Assembly: GCA_965199175.1 (NCBI GenBank)
Contig: OZ240684.1
Span: forward strand, 124,001-188,000
Reading direction: 5' to 3'
Origin: G963923945 sp965199175
GTDB lineage: Bacteria > Pseudomonadota > Alphaproteobacteria > G963923945
DNA length: 64,000 nucleotides
The notes below the pieces were generated by a model. That model saw only the letters and a program-made list of their open reading frames with translations, did not search any database and was not told the origin of the DNA. This document shows positions 1-9,437 of the stretch, one piece after another (position 1 is the first letter of the stretch; each line of letters opens with the position of its first letter). Both the position numbers and the translations under genes were made by a program.

Positions 1-858
1 GACCAGAATAGCCGGCCGCCCGGCGGTGGATAACTCAGCAATCGTTGATGCTCCTGCCCGGGCAATCACCAAATGGGCTAAATTGATCCGCTCACTGATG
101 TCATCAAAAAATCCGCTCAGATCATGCTCCAGCCCTAATTTATTATAGGTCACGGAAAGGCTGTAGTTGTCTTCAAGCCGGCATTGTTGACTGAGGCGTA
201 GTCTTTGCCGCTCTTTGTTTGTGAGGAAATTGATTGCTTCTGGCAGAACTTTACTGAAGATTGCCGCACCCTGGCTGCCACCAATACACAAAATGGCCAT
301 TTCGCCACCGGGTGATGGAGCACGATACGCAAGTGACCGCGTATCAATAATGGCCGAACGCACCGGGGTCCCGGTATACAGGACTTTCGCATTATGTTTG
401 CTTTTGAGGCCGCCAACTGTTTTGAAGGAGGTTGCAATCCCGGCTGCTGCTCCGGCCATCAGACGATTCACCCGGCCCAATACGGCGTTTTGCTCATGAA
501 GCAAAATGGGTAACTTCATCTTCTTGGCCGCCATCAGGGTGGGGAGTGCCGGATGACCACCGAAACCGACCACCAGATCAGGAATGACGACTTTCAGAAG
601 ATGCCGGCATTTTCTGCGCGCAATCATCAAACCAATGAAAGAGGGAATTTTCCCCAAAATACCGGATGTCGGTTCCCAGGAGACGGTATATACCCGATAA
701 AAATCTTTGGTTTTTTTATAAATTTGACCGCGCTCGTCGGTGATCAATGTCACCTGGCAACCTTGCTTGGTCAGCTCAGCCGATAAGGCCTGGGCCGGAT
801 ACATATGGCCACCGGTTCCTCCCGCAGCCAGAACAATTTGTAAGTTACGTGTTTTCAT
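1..858 (-). CDS. murG: MurG, UDP-GlcNAc:lipid I transferase (3' end outside window)
   Basis: Adds GlcNAc to lipid I on the inner face of the cytoplasmic membrane to make lipid II. I translated the minus strand from the ATG at 858: the N-terminus is MKTRNLQIVLAAGGTGGHMY, with the glycine-rich GGTGGH lipid I loop, then HEQNAVLGRVNR, then GGSQGA near residue 195. These are classic MurG signatures. The frame stays open for 286 codons and leaves the window at base 1, so roughly the last fifth of the protein is missing. The ATG lies 2 bp after the ftsW stop, so translation is probably coupled to ftsW. It is the last gene visible in the mraZ-to-murG operon. Confidence 0.95.
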   Translation of the reverse strand, partial: MKTRNLQIVLAAGGTGGHMYPAQALSAELTKQGCQVTLITDERGQIYKKTKDFYRVYTVSWEPTSGILGKIPSFIGLMIARRKCRHLLKVVIPDLVVGFGGHPALPTLMAAKKMKLPILLHEQNAVLGRVNRLMAGAAAGIATSFKTVGGLKSKHNAKVLYTGTPVRSAIIDTRSLAYRAPSPGGEMAILCIGGSQGAAIFSKVLPEAINFLTNKERQRLRLSQQCRLEDNYSLSVTYNKLGLEHDLSGFFDDISERINLAHLVIARAGASTIAELSTAGRPAILV

Positions 859-860
859 GA

Positions 861-1982
861 CTAATCCACCATGTCAAATCGCCGGCGTGTGAAGGCAATC
901 ACCATTCCCAGGGTGATTGCTGTTGCCAGCAGGGAAGAGCCACCATAAGAAATGAGGGGTAGAGTCATTCCTTTGGAGGGGATGAGCCGCAAGGCTGAGC
1001 TCATATTGATGAGCGCTTGGAGACCGATTTGAGTTAACAGTCCGGCTGCTGCCAGCATAGCCAGCGAATCGGCCTGACGCATTGCGCCACTGAAACCGCG
1101 CATGATGATGGTCACGTACAGCACAATAATGATGAGGCAGAAAAAAAAGCCAAATTCCTCTCCGGCAACCGCAAAGATAAAATCGGTATGGGCATCAGGC
1201 AGATGCTGTTTGATCAAACCTTCTCCAGGGCCGCGTCCGAAGAAACCACCATTGATGAAGGATTCAACCGAGGTTTGAATCTGATAGGTATCGCCAAGGC
1301 TGGGGTCAAAGAAAACATGAATACGTGCAACCACATGCGGTAAGGCGTGATAGGCGGCAATCACCCCCAGAAGACTCATGATTGATAAAATCGTCAACCC
1401 GACCCATGTGGCTCCGGCAATAAAAAACTGAGCCGTCCATCCGGCAAGCACAACCAAAGACATCCCAAAATCAGGTTGCGAAATCAGGACTGCCAATACC
1501 AGAAACAGCAGGAACAAACTCATCGGTCCAAGGGGACGTCCCCGGGTTTTGAGGTTGTACTGGAAAGCCCAGGCAGTGATGACTGCAAAGGATGGTTTGA
1601 GAAATTCTGAGGGTTGAACCGATACCCCATTGAGGAATAACCAGCGTTGTGCCCCTTTGATTTCTGGTCCCCAGATACTGGCTGCACCGCTGGCAATCAG
1701 GCATATAAAGAACAGACCCCCGCCACATATTTTGAGATATTTAAGCGGAAGCATTGAGACAATGCCCAGAATGATGACCGCCAGAGGGATCAGCATCAAA
1801 TGGCGGGAACTGAAATACAGGTGACTGAGTTTTAATCGCTCGGCGACAGGGGGTGTCGCGGTGAGGATCAACAGGATACCACAGACGATCAGCCCGCTTA
1901 TGGCGAGCAAAGATACCCTGTCGGCGGTGCACCACCAACGGGCCACCATGCTGGCATTGCCACGATCAAGACCAAGTTTCAT
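861..1982 (-). CDS. ftsW: FtsW, SEDS-family septal peptidoglycan polymerase
   Basis: Polytopic membrane protein that polymerises lipid II at the division septum together with FtsI. The translation shows about nine to ten hydrophobic segments and the SEDS hallmarks: a GAQRWL stretch, QPSEFLK, a periplasmic loop with GRGPGEGLIKQHLPDAHTDF, and the C-terminal SKGMTLPLISYGGSS. I chose the ATG at 1982 (MKLGLDRGN), which is 10 bp after the murD stop and has GAGG upstream; a longer open frame to 2111 only overlaps murD. The product is 373 residues, a normal FtsW length. A second SEDS protein, RodA, is encoded near 52 kb. Placement between murD and murG is the standard order of the cluster. Confidence 0.95.
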   Translation of the reverse strand: MKLGLDRGNASMVARWWCTADRVSLLAISGLIVCGILLILTATPPVAERLKLSHLYFSSRHLMLIPLAVIILGIVSMLPLKYLKICGGGLFFICLIASGAASIWGPEIKGAQRWLFLNGVSVQPSEFLKPSFAVITAWAFQYNLKTRGRPLGPMSLFLLFLVLAVLISQPDFGMSLVVLAGWTAQFFIAGATWVGLTILSIMSLLGVIAAYHALPHVVARIHVFFDPSLGDTYQIQTSVESFINGGFFGRGPGEGLIKQHLPDAHTDFIFAVAGEEFGFFFCLIIIVLYVTIIMRGFSGAMRQADSLAMLAAAGLLTQIGLQALINMSSALRLIPSKGMTLPLISYGGSSLLATAITLGMVIAFTRRRFDMVD

Positions 1983-1992
1983 ATTTCGGACC

Positions 1993-3435
1993 TCATGATC
2001 CTGTTTCCTGAATATTCTCTCGGGTCTGGGTGGTCCGGGAAAGCTGCCAGACCAGTTCCCGGAAGGCATCCCCGCGTTCCTCAAAATTTTTCCATTGGTC
2101 AAATGAAGCACAGGCCGGAGATAACAGGACGACCGGTTCTATGGCGGGATCGGAACGTCGAATTTCCCGGGAGTCAATAAAAGCGCGCTTTGTGGCGGTG
2201 GCAAGATCACCGCAGATCTCCGTGGCAATTTTTCCTTCCAGAACCCCGGCCAGGGATGCAGAGGCTTCTCCGATCAGATAGGCTTTGTGCACATGCTCAC
2301 GATATTTTTTTAAATGCTTTTCCAGCATGCTCAGGCTGTTTTTCTTGGCACGCCCCCCAACAATCCAATGAATATGATGATGGGCTGAAAGAGCCTGGAA
2401 TGCTGATTCCAGATTGGTTGCTTTGCTGTCATTGATAAAGCTGATTCCAGCCACAGTGGTGATATTTTCCTGCCGATGCGCGAGGCCGGGAAACCCATTC
2501 AGCCCATCTGTAATCTGCTGATCGGTCAGGCCAATGATCCGGCATGCCGCAAAAGCAGCCGCAGCATTTTGTCCGTTATGATGCCCTTTGAGAGCCAGGC
2601 TCTGGTTAAGGTTACACAGCGGCTTTTGGGTCCCTGATTGATCATCAATCAGCCATCCATCCTGGCGACGATACATTCCTCCGGGGCATCGAACCCGTCC
2701 CGAAACCGGGATAACATATTGATGATTGAGGGCTTTGATGCTGCGATAAATCTTTCGCCCTGAGGGTTCATCAATCCCGATAATCGCTGCTGCTGAGGCG
2801 GTCTGACCACGGAAAATTTTCTGTTTGGCGGCGATATATCCTTTCATACCGCCATGCCGGTCCAGATGATCGGCTGAAAGATTGAGCAAAAGAGCAATAT
2901 CGAAAACCAGCTTTTCCAGTAAATCAAGCTGGTACGAAGACATTTCCAGGACATAAACCCCGTCCTCAGGCAGGGATGGTAGCTGGCAGGTCGGTGTACC
3001 AAAATTGCCACCAGCTGCCGCGTCAATTCCGCTGGCTTTGAGAATATGGGTGATCAGGGCGGTGGTGGTTGATTTTCCATTGGTCCCGGTGATGCCGACA
3101 ATGCGGGCCTGGCTATCCGAACGGGCCAGCAATTCGGTTTCACCGATGATCCGGCACCGGGCCTGGCGGGCCTTTGTGACGGCAGGATGGGGAGCCGGAT
3201 AATGCAGTGGAATACCCGGGCTGAGAATGAGATCCGTGATGCCGGAAAAATCATACTGGCTTAAATCGGTGATCATTGCATCCGGGCAATGCGCATTGTG
3301 GCGCTGATCCGGATCATCGTCCCAGGCCAGAACCTGTGCTCCATTGGCGGCCAATGTCCGGGCGGCTGCCACGCCGGATTTACCTAAACCAAGCACGGCA
3401 ATGCGCTTATTTTCTACTGGAGGCAAACGTAGCAT
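1993..3435 (-). CDS. murD: MurD, UDP-MurNAc-L-alanine:D-glutamate ligase
   Basis: Cytoplasmic Mur ligase that adds D-Glu to UDP-MurNAc-L-Ala using ATP. An N-terminal Rossmann-like region (RIAVLGLGKSG, residues 11-21) binds the UDP moiety; the ATP loop GITGTNGKS lies at residues 114-122; NLSADHLDRHGG and the C-terminal domain with INDSKATN follow. At 480 residues it is slightly longer than Escherichia coli MurD. The start is the ATG at 3435, 16 bp downstream of the mraY stop in the reading direction of the operon. No key residue appears to be lost. Confidence 0.95.
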   Translation of the reverse strand: MLRLPPVENKRIAVLGLGKSGVAAARTLAANGAQVLAWDDDPDQRHNAHCPDAMITDLSQYDFSGITDLILSPGIPLHYPAPHPAVTKARQARCRIIGETELLARSDSQARIVGITGTNGKSTTTALITHILKASGIDAAAGGNFGTPTCQLPSLPEDGVYVLEMSSYQLDLLEKLVFDIALLLNLSADHLDRHGGMKGYIAAKQKIFRGQTASAAAIIGIDEPSGRKIYRSIKALNHQYVIPVSGRVRCPGGMYRRQDGWLIDDQSGTQKPLCNLNQSLALKGHHNGQNAAAAFAACRIIGLTDQQITDGLNGFPGLAHRQENITTVAGISFINDSKATNLESAFQALSAHHHIHWIVGGRAKKNSLSMLEKHLKKYREHVHKAYLIGEASASLAGVLEGKIATEICGDLATATKRAFIDSREIRRSDPAIEPVVLLSPACASFDQWKNFEERGDAFRELVWQLSRTTQTRENIQETGS

Positions 3436-3451
3436 TTTCCCGGACCCACCC

Positions 3452-4540
3452 TTACCTGAGCTTCAGGGTTGCAAGACCGATCAAAGCCAGAATAGAGGCA
3501 ATGATCCAGAAACGTATGACAATCGTTGATTCTGCCCACCCTTTCTTTTCAAAATGGTGATGCAGCGGGGCCATGCGGAAAATCCGCCGCCCGGTGAGTT
3601 TAAAAGAAGCCACCTGAACAATCACCGAAACGGTTTCGAGAACAAATAAGCCGCCGATGATTGCCAACACCAATTCATGCTTGGTGATGACGCTCAGCAT
3701 TCCCAGTGCTGCTCCGGCGGCCAGGGATCCGGTGTCCCCCATGAAAACCATTGCCGGGGGGGCATTGAACCACAGGAACCCCAGGCTGGCACCGATCATG
3801 GCTCCGCAAAAAATTGCCAGTTCCCCGGTCCCTGGAACATAGATGATCCGCAGATAATCAGCAAATACGGTATTGCCAACCAGATAGGCAATGATCAGGA
3901 AACAGGCCGCAGCGATCATGGTCGGGACAATAGCCAGACCATCCAGACCATCGGTAAGGTTGACCGCATTCGATGCACCCACGATAACCAGAATGGCAAA
4001 GATGGTGAAGAAGTCACCAAAATCAATCAGAACATCTTTGAGAAACGGGACCGCCAAAGTGTTGGTATGCTCTGGTGCTCCCAGCATGCTGACCCACCAG
4101 ACCAGGCCCAGAGCGACAAGAATTTGTAAGGGAAATTTATGTCGGGCCGGCATGCCGCGAGAGGAATTTCGCGATAATTTGAGGCCATCATCAATCGCCC
4201 CAATCAAGCCAAACCCCACTGCGGTTGCCAACAAAACCCAAATATAAGAATTGTTGAGATCAGCCCATAAAAGGGTGCTCAGGACCAGAGCACTCAAGAT
4301 CAAAACCCCACCCATCGTTGGCGTTCCTACCTTAGTAATCAGATGGTCCCCCGGACCGTCATCACGTATTGGCTGGCCGTTTTTTTGCTTTTTTTTCAGC
4401 CAATCGATCATCGGCGGGCCGAGCCAGAAAGAGATCACCAGCGCAGTCAGGATCGCGCCACCAGTACGAAAGGTAATGTAGCGGAACAGGTTGAACAGGC
4501 CGAAATCTTCTGCCAACGGATAGAAGAGATGGTAAAGGAT
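3452..4540 (-). CDS. mraY: MraY, phospho-MurNAc-pentapeptide transferase, probable ATC start
   Basis: Integral membrane enzyme that moves phospho-MurNAc-pentapeptide from UDP to undecaprenyl phosphate, giving lipid I. It shows about ten membrane segments, the DDGPGDHLITKVGTPTMGG region, NLTDGLDGLA and the C-terminal APLHHHFEKKGW, all diagnostic. The first ordinary start codon is a TTG at 4516, which has no ribosome binding site and would cut off a conserved N-terminus. In frame upstream the codons read ILYHLFYP directly before LAEDFGLFNLFRY. In relatives this is MLYxLLYPL, so the initiator should be the ATC at 4540-4538. AAGGAG sits 7 nt before it and overlaps the murF stop. With this start the protein is 362 residues. 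See findings. Confidence 0.9.
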   Translation of the reverse strand: MLYHLFYPLAEDFGLFNLFRYITFRTGGAILTALVISFWLGPPMIDWLKKKQKNGQPIRDDGPGDHLITKVGTPTMGGVLILSALVLSTLLWADLNNSYIWVLLATAVGFGLIGAIDDGLKLSRNSSRGMPARHKFPLQILVALGLVWWVSMLGAPEHTNTLAVPFLKDVLIDFGDFFTIFAILVIVGASNAVNLTDGLDGLAIVPTMIAAACFLIIAYLVGNTVFADYLRIIYVPGTGELAIFCGAMIGASLGFLWFNAPPAMVFMGDTGSLAAGAALGMLSVITKHELVLAIIGGLFVLETVSVIVQVASFKLTGRRIFRMAPLHHHFEKKGWAESTIVIRFWIIASILALIGLATLKLR

Positions 4541-4551
4541 AGCCGGTCTCC

Positions 4552-6021
4552 TTAGGGGTGCGGGGGTTGAGAATATGGGGCTTGAGGAAGAGCTTTTTGC
4601 CCTTTGATACGCAGGGCATCAACAATCAGAGACATATGGCTGCCATGCGATCCTTTAACCGTGACCACATCACCGACCTCAACTGTTGCGGCAATCTTTG
4701 TGGCCAGATGATCGGCTGTCTTTGCGTGTCCTCCGCGCAGGCGTGGCGGCAATGTCTTATAGAGGGCATGCATCTGGTCTCCGACTGTAAAGACCAGATC
4801 AACCCCGGCCTGAATCAGGCAGTCACTGAGGATGGTATGATGGGTCTGCGCTGAGGAACCCAGTTCGAGCATATCCCCCAGCGCAGCAATACGTCGTCCC
4901 CGGGGAGCCGGGCGCATATGACCCAGAACCGCTATGGCGGCGCGCATAGAAGATGGGTTGGCATTGTAGGATTCATCAATCAGGGTGAATGTGCCATCAT
5001 CAAGAGTGATCTGCTGGTAGTCACCGCGTCCTTTGCGTGGTGTAAAATGACTCAATGTATCAGCAGCCTGCACCGGATCATCACCGGCGGCCATCGCTGC
5101 TGACAAAACGGCCAGGGAGTTAATGGCCCAATGCCGCCCCAGTGTCAGGAGGCGGTACCGCAGATGGATGCCTTCTATGATGGCTTCTACCGATGTGCCT
5201 TTTTTGTCGATATGGCAGGTTAAAAGCCGTGATTGTGCCTCAGGATGGGCACCGAAAGATATGATCCGGCCGGCCCCATGATCGAGCGCGGCATCACGCA
5301 ACAATGCAAATAAGGGATTATCGCGCGGCAGGATTGCGACACCCCCGGCAATACCGGTGAAGATTGCTGCCTTTTCCAGGGCAATATCGATCAGGCCGGG
5401 GAAATGTTCTGCATGGGCATAGCCGACCGAAATAATGGCGGCAGTATGGGGGCGCACCAGCCGTGCCAGCGGGGCAATATCACCGGGGCGTCCGGCTCCT
5501 AATTCCAGGACTGTTCGTTTGGCGGTTGCCGGGGTCCGCGCCAGGGTCAGAGGGACACCAATCTGATTGTTGAGATTCCCTCTGGTTGCGTGGGTGGCAT
5601 GGTGATGGTGAAAGATATGATGCAAGGCGTCTTTGGCGCCGGTCTTGCCCACACTACCGGTGATTGCGGTGATATGGCCACCCAACCGGTGTCGGCGATG
5701 GCGGGCCAGTTTATCCAGGGCTTTATATCCATCGGCAACCCGCAACAAGGGTTTATCAAGACCGGCTGGTGGCTGGGAGACCATCGCAGCAGCAGCACCT
5801 TTGGTCAGTGCATCCCTGACAAAATCATGGCCGTCATAGCGGTCGCCACGCAAGGCGATAAAGAGGTCTCCGGGGCGAAGATCACGGGTATCAATAGAGA
5901 TGCCGGATGCCTGCCAATGACCGAGAATCTCTCCCTCAGTCGCCTGAGCGGCTTGCGCCGATGTCCATAACGGCTCTGTCATGGCTGGCGGTGCTGGTGA
6001 ATGGGGCGAATGATTCATCAT
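4552..6021 (-). CDS. murF: MurF, UDP-MurNAc-tripeptide:D-Ala-D-Ala ligase
   Basis: Last cytoplasmic Mur ligase; attaches D-Ala-D-Ala to the UDP-MurNAc tripeptide. The N-terminal substrate domain has SIDTRDLRPGDLFIAL, the ATP loop is GSVGKT (about residues 122-127), and the C-terminal domain includes DESYNANPSSMRAAI and AALGDMLELG. I placed the start at the tandem ATGs 6021/6018 (MMNHSPHS), 8 bp after the murE stop. A further ATG at 5982 (MTEPLWTS) aligns better with the length of many relatives, but I see no ribosome site there. The stop at 4552 overlaps the Shine-Dalgarno sequence of mraY. Confidence 0.93.
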   Translation of the reverse strand: MMNHSPHSPAPPAMTEPLWTSAQAAQATEGEILGHWQASGISIDTRDLRPGDLFIALRGDRYDGHDFVRDALTKGAAAAMVSQPPAGLDKPLLRVADGYKALDKLARHRRHRLGGHITAITGSVGKTGAKDALHHIFHHHHATHATRGNLNNQIGVPLTLARTPATAKRTVLELGAGRPGDIAPLARLVRPHTAAIISVGYAHAEHFPGLIDIALEKAAIFTGIAGGVAILPRDNPLFALLRDAALDHGAGRIISFGAHPEAQSRLLTCHIDKKGTSVEAIIEGIHLRYRLLTLGRHWAINSLAVLSAAMAAGDDPVQAADTLSHFTPRKGRGDYQQITLDDGTFTLIDESYNANPSSMRAAIAVLGHMRPAPRGRRIAALGDMLELGSSAQTHHTILSDCLIQAGVDLVFTVGDQMHALYKTLPPRLRGGHAKTADHLATKIAATVEVGDVVTVKGSHGSHMSLIVDALRIKGQKALPQAPYSQPPHP

Positions 6022-6028
6022 CGGATGC

Positions 6029-7603
6029 TCAGATATGTTTCCGGGGTTCAGATGTTTCCCGGGCCAGGGCATTTCTTATCTGTTCGGCATCATCGAAATA
6101 TTGGTGCTGATTGCCGATGATTTGCCGGGTCTCGTGTCCTTTGCCGGCAATCAAAGCAACATCACCGGTTTTGAGTTGATCAATCATCCAGGCGATGGCG
6201 TGTGCGCGGTCATCAATGACATGCAGGGTATCGGAATGTGTTTTCCCGTATCCTTCAACAATCGCTTGCCGGATTACAGCCGGTTCTTCAGTACGTGGAT
6301 TGTCATCGGTGATGACGGTTCGATCAGCGTATTGGCGCGCTGTTTGTCCCATCAAAGGCCGTTTGCCGCTGTCGCGATCACCGCCACAACCAAACAGAAC
6401 CCAGAGCGTGCCGGTGGTGTAAGGACGCAAAGCCCGGAGAGCCGAGGCCAGACCGTCAGGGGTATGGGCATAATCAAGATATACATCCGCACCACCGGGA
6501 TGTTCGCCGATATGTTGCATCCGTCCCGGGACACCGCGCAAAGCCGCCAGAGCGTCAATCACCGCATCTTTTTCTCCCCCGCATGCCAGCGCAAGACCAA
6601 GAGCACACAGAATATTTCCAGCCTGAAATTCTCCTGTTAAGGACATTTCGACGTCAATCTTCCGGCCCAGAATATCGGCGCGCACCCGCAAGCCATTGGG
6701 CTGGTTTTGGCTCAGCCGTTCAACCCCTGACAGGCGGAGCGCATGACCGGCGAACCCATAGGAAAGAACGTCAATCTTGCGGTCTGTGCAAAATGTTTGC
6801 AGATGATCAAATTCCGGCGAATCGGCATTCAGAACCGCCGTCCGGCCAGGGGGAAGCAACGCATTGAACAGACGGGCTTTGGCAGCCAGATAATCGGCCT
6901 GGTTGGCGTGATAATCCATATGATCACGGCTCAGATGGGTAAAAGCAGCCGCATGTAACGCCACGCCATCCAGACGGTATTGATGGAGGCCGTGGCTGGA
7001 TGCTTCAAGCGCAACATGATTGATTCCACGTTGTGCCAGGTCGCTGAGATCAGCATGCAGGCTGGCGGCATCAGGGGTTGTCAGACTCCCCTGAGTACTG
7101 TGGTTTACAGAGCGCAGCCCCAACGTCCCTAAACTGGCGGCCTGGTGACCAGTCGTGTCCCAGATCTGCCTTAAAAATTCGACCACAGATGTTTTCCCGT
7201 TGGTCCCGGTAACCGCAGCAATATGAGAGGGTTGGCGACCATAAAAACGGGCCGCCAGTTGAGCATAATCACGCCGCGGATTGTCTGAACGCAGAATGAC
7301 CGGTGCGTGATCGCTGAGCGCAGAGTGCTGAGAAGAGTTCCTCGAAGAGCCTTCGGAATGGATGACCCGGTCATTGCCAACCAGTAAGGCAGTTGCTCCG
7401 TTGGCGGTTGCCTGATCAATGAAGTCCCCGCCATGAGCCTGCAGACCAGGCAAAGCCGCAAACAGCCAGCCTGGCTGTACCTGTCGCGAATCACAGGTCA
7501 GGCCGCAAATTGCCGCATGATGGGGCAATAAGGGTGCTGTTTCGGCACGAATATCAGTTTGCGTCAGCATATCAGAAAGAGGCAAGAATGGTGTCTTCAT
7601 CAC
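6029..7603 (-). CDS. murE: MurE, UDP-MurNAc-dipeptide:meso-diaminopimelate ligase
   Basis: Cytoplasmic ligase that adds the third stem residue. The DNPR motif (TDDNPRTEEP, about residue 430) is the meso-diaminopimelate selector, so the wall is of the usual Gram-negative A1-gamma type. The ATP loop TGTNGKT lies at residues 132-138 and LSRDHMDYH follows. A Ser/His/Asn-rich stretch at residues 83-99 (EGSSRNSSQHSAL) looks like a small insertion in the N-terminal domain. The start at 7603 (or the ATG one codon on) overlaps the ftsI end by about 30 bp and keeps the FLPLSDML segment, which resembles the usual MurE N-terminus; an ATG at 7570 is the alternative. Confidence 0.93.
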   Translation of the reverse strand: MMKTPFLPLSDMLTQTDIRAETAPLLPHHAAICGLTCDSRQVQPGWLFAALPGLQAHGGDFIDQATANGATALLVGNDRVIHSEGSSRNSSQHSALSDHAPVILRSDNPRRDYAQLAARFYGRQPSHIAAVTGTNGKTSVVEFLRQIWDTTGHQAASLGTLGLRSVNHSTQGSLTTPDAASLHADLSDLAQRGINHVALEASSHGLHQYRLDGVALHAAAFTHLSRDHMDYHANQADYLAAKARLFNALLPPGRTAVLNADSPEFDHLQTFCTDRKIDVLSYGFAGHALRLSGVERLSQNQPNGLRVRADILGRKIDVEMSLTGEFQAGNILCALGLALACGGEKDAVIDALAALRGVPGRMQHIGEHPGGADVYLDYAHTPDGLASALRALRPYTTGTLWVLFGCGGDRDSGKRPLMGQTARQYADRTVITDDNPRTEEPAVIRQAIVEGYGKTHSDTLHVIDDRAHAIAWMIDQLKTGDVALIAGKGHETRQIIGNQHQYFDDAEQIRNALARETSEPRKHI

Positions 7604-9437
7604 GGGTTGTCAGATGGGTTGGCGGGAGGGTGCTTTCCCCATGATCAGGGAGAGCCTCAACATTCAGCATTGGTCCGATGCGGGCGATGATCCGGCCAGC
7701 TGTTGGTGCCGCGATCCATCCGCCGGTTACCTGATTGAAGGTATCCTGGGTCCCTGTAGGTTCATCAAAAAGGGTCAGGACCAGATAATGCGGGTCGTTA
7801 TATGGGAAAACACCCACAAAGGAAGAAACCACGGCATTCTTCTGATATCCGCTGGTATGGGGTTTTTCGGCTGTGCCGGTCTTTCCGGCAACGCCATAGC
7901 CTGGAACATCGGCTTTCTTTGCGGTTCCCTGCTCGACCACTGCCCGCAGAAGGGCGCGAATGGTTCGTGAGGTTTTTTCCGAAATCAGACGTTTCAGAGG
8001 TGCCTGAGGGGGTTGGTTTGTAAAGGCTGTCTGAGCCGGCTGATCGAGCTCAGACAGGGTATTCTCAAAATCGGCTGCCGGAGCATCGCCGACATTGAGG
8101 TGATGGGGTTGGTGAAGCAAGGTTGCAGAGTGCATCATGCCGCCATTGGTCAGGGCGGCAATCCCGGAGGCCAGCTGGACCGCATTGATCGCAAGACCAT
8201 GACCGAAGCCCACAGTCATGACGCTGATATCACGCCACGGATCCGGTGCAATAGGCTTCCCAATCTCAATAATCTCAAGATCAGACCGCCGTAATAACCC
8301 GGCCTTGTCTAAGAATTGTCGTTGGCGCTCTTCTCCGGTATCCCGGGCGATTTTCGCAGCCCCTATATTGGACGAATGGATCAGAATTTCCGGTACGCTG
8401 AGCCATTTTTTCATGGAGTGATAATCTTCAATCGAAAAGCGTGAAATCTGTATCGGTTGACGGGTATCGTACTGGTCTGTCAGATCAATGACTCCCTTAT
8501 CGAGAGCACTGGCCAGGGTAAAAGGTTTCAGGGTTGATCCCATTTCATAAACCGCCAGGGTGGCCCGGTTGAACAAACGATCCGGATTCATGCTCTGGCG
8601 GTTGTTGGGATCAAAATCGGGTAAAGAGACCAACCCCAGAAGAGCACCGTTGCGTATATCAAGAATTAACCCGGCGGCTCCCTTTGCGGTATGTTTTTCC
8701 AGCGTTGCCGCCATTTCCTGACGCAGGATATGCTGTACACGAATATCAAGCGAGAGGGCTAAAGGCTCAGAATCGGCCTTGAGGCGATGATCCAGGCCGG
8801 CTTCGATTCCGGCCAAACCCGATTGATCAATATCGGTAAAGCCGGTCACATGGGCGGTCAGACGCCCCTGAGGATACAGACGTCTTTGCTCATTTTTGAA
8901 GTATAATCCGGGGATTCCCAACCGATTAACCGAATCAGCCTGGCGTGGGGTGAGACCTCTTTTAATCCAGGCAAAGCGGCCCCTGTTTTTTAGAATTTTA
9001 CGCAAATATTGCGGTTCCATATCCGGAAAAACCGACCGGATTCTGGTAATGGTCTGCTCAGGGTCAATCACCTGGCTGGGGTCGGCGTAGAGGGATCTTA
9101 CCGGCAGGCTGGTTGCGAGAAGAACCCCGTTGCGATCCGTGATATCAGCGCGCTGTTGCCCGGTGGGTGTGGCCGGGATTGTCCGGGTCAGGCCGGATAT
9201 GTTTTGTGGTTGCAGCAAAGCAAGTTCAGCCAGCCGCCATCCGACGACTGCAAAGCCACAAAAAAAGATAATGGCCCCGAATAACAAACGGGTTCTGGCT
9301 TTCTCTGAAGCCTGGCGGGCCTGATCTGGTCTCCCGATATCGTCAGCCTCAAGCAAAGGGAGACGAATCATCCCGGGCTTTGGATTACCTGGTGATGCAA
9401 CGTGATACGGGAAAAAAGACGGAGGTTTCCTGATCAT
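7572..9437 (-). CDS. ftsI: FtsI (PBP3), septal peptidoglycan transpeptidase
   Basis: Class B penicillin-binding protein, single-pass, with its catalytic domain in the periplasm; crosslinks septal peptidoglycan with FtsW as partner. One membrane segment is at about residues 51-70. The pedestal domain has RADITDRNGVLLATSL. The three active-site motifs are present: STLK (301-304, nucleophile Ser301), SSN (355-357) and KTGT (519-522). The true start is the ATG at 9437, which overlaps the ftsL stop as ATGA and has GGAGG 8 nt upstream; a longer open frame to 9683 is only an overlap with ftsL. Length 621 residues. Confidence 0.95.
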   Translation of the reverse strand: MIRKPPSFFPYHVASPGNPKPGMIRLPLLEADDIGRPDQARQASEKARTRLLFGAIIFFCGFAVVGWRLAELALLQPQNISGLTRTIPATPTGQQRADITDRNGVLLATSLPVRSLYADPSQVIDPEQTITRIRSVFPDMEPQYLRKILKNRGRFAWIKRGLTPRQADSVNRLGIPGLYFKNEQRRLYPQGRLTAHVTGFTDIDQSGLAGIEAGLDHRLKADSEPLALSLDIRVQHILRQEMAATLEKHTAKGAAGLILDIRNGALLGLVSLPDFDPNNRQSMNPDRLFNRATLAVYEMGSTLKPFTLASALDKGVIDLTDQYDTRQPIQISRFSIEDYHSMKKWLSVPEILIHSSNIGAAKIARDTGEERQRQFLDKAGLLRRSDLEIIEIGKPIAPDPWRDISVMTVGFGHGLAINAVQLASGIAALTNGGMMHSATLLHQPHHLNVGDAPAADFENTLSELDQPAQTAFTNQPPQAPLKRLISEKTSRTIRALLRAVVEQGTAKKADVPGYGVAGKTGTAEKPHTSGYQKNAVVSSFVGVFPYNDPHYLVLTLFDEPTGTQDTFNQVTGGWIAAPTAGRIIARIGPMLNVEALPDHGESTLPPTHLTTRDEDTILASF

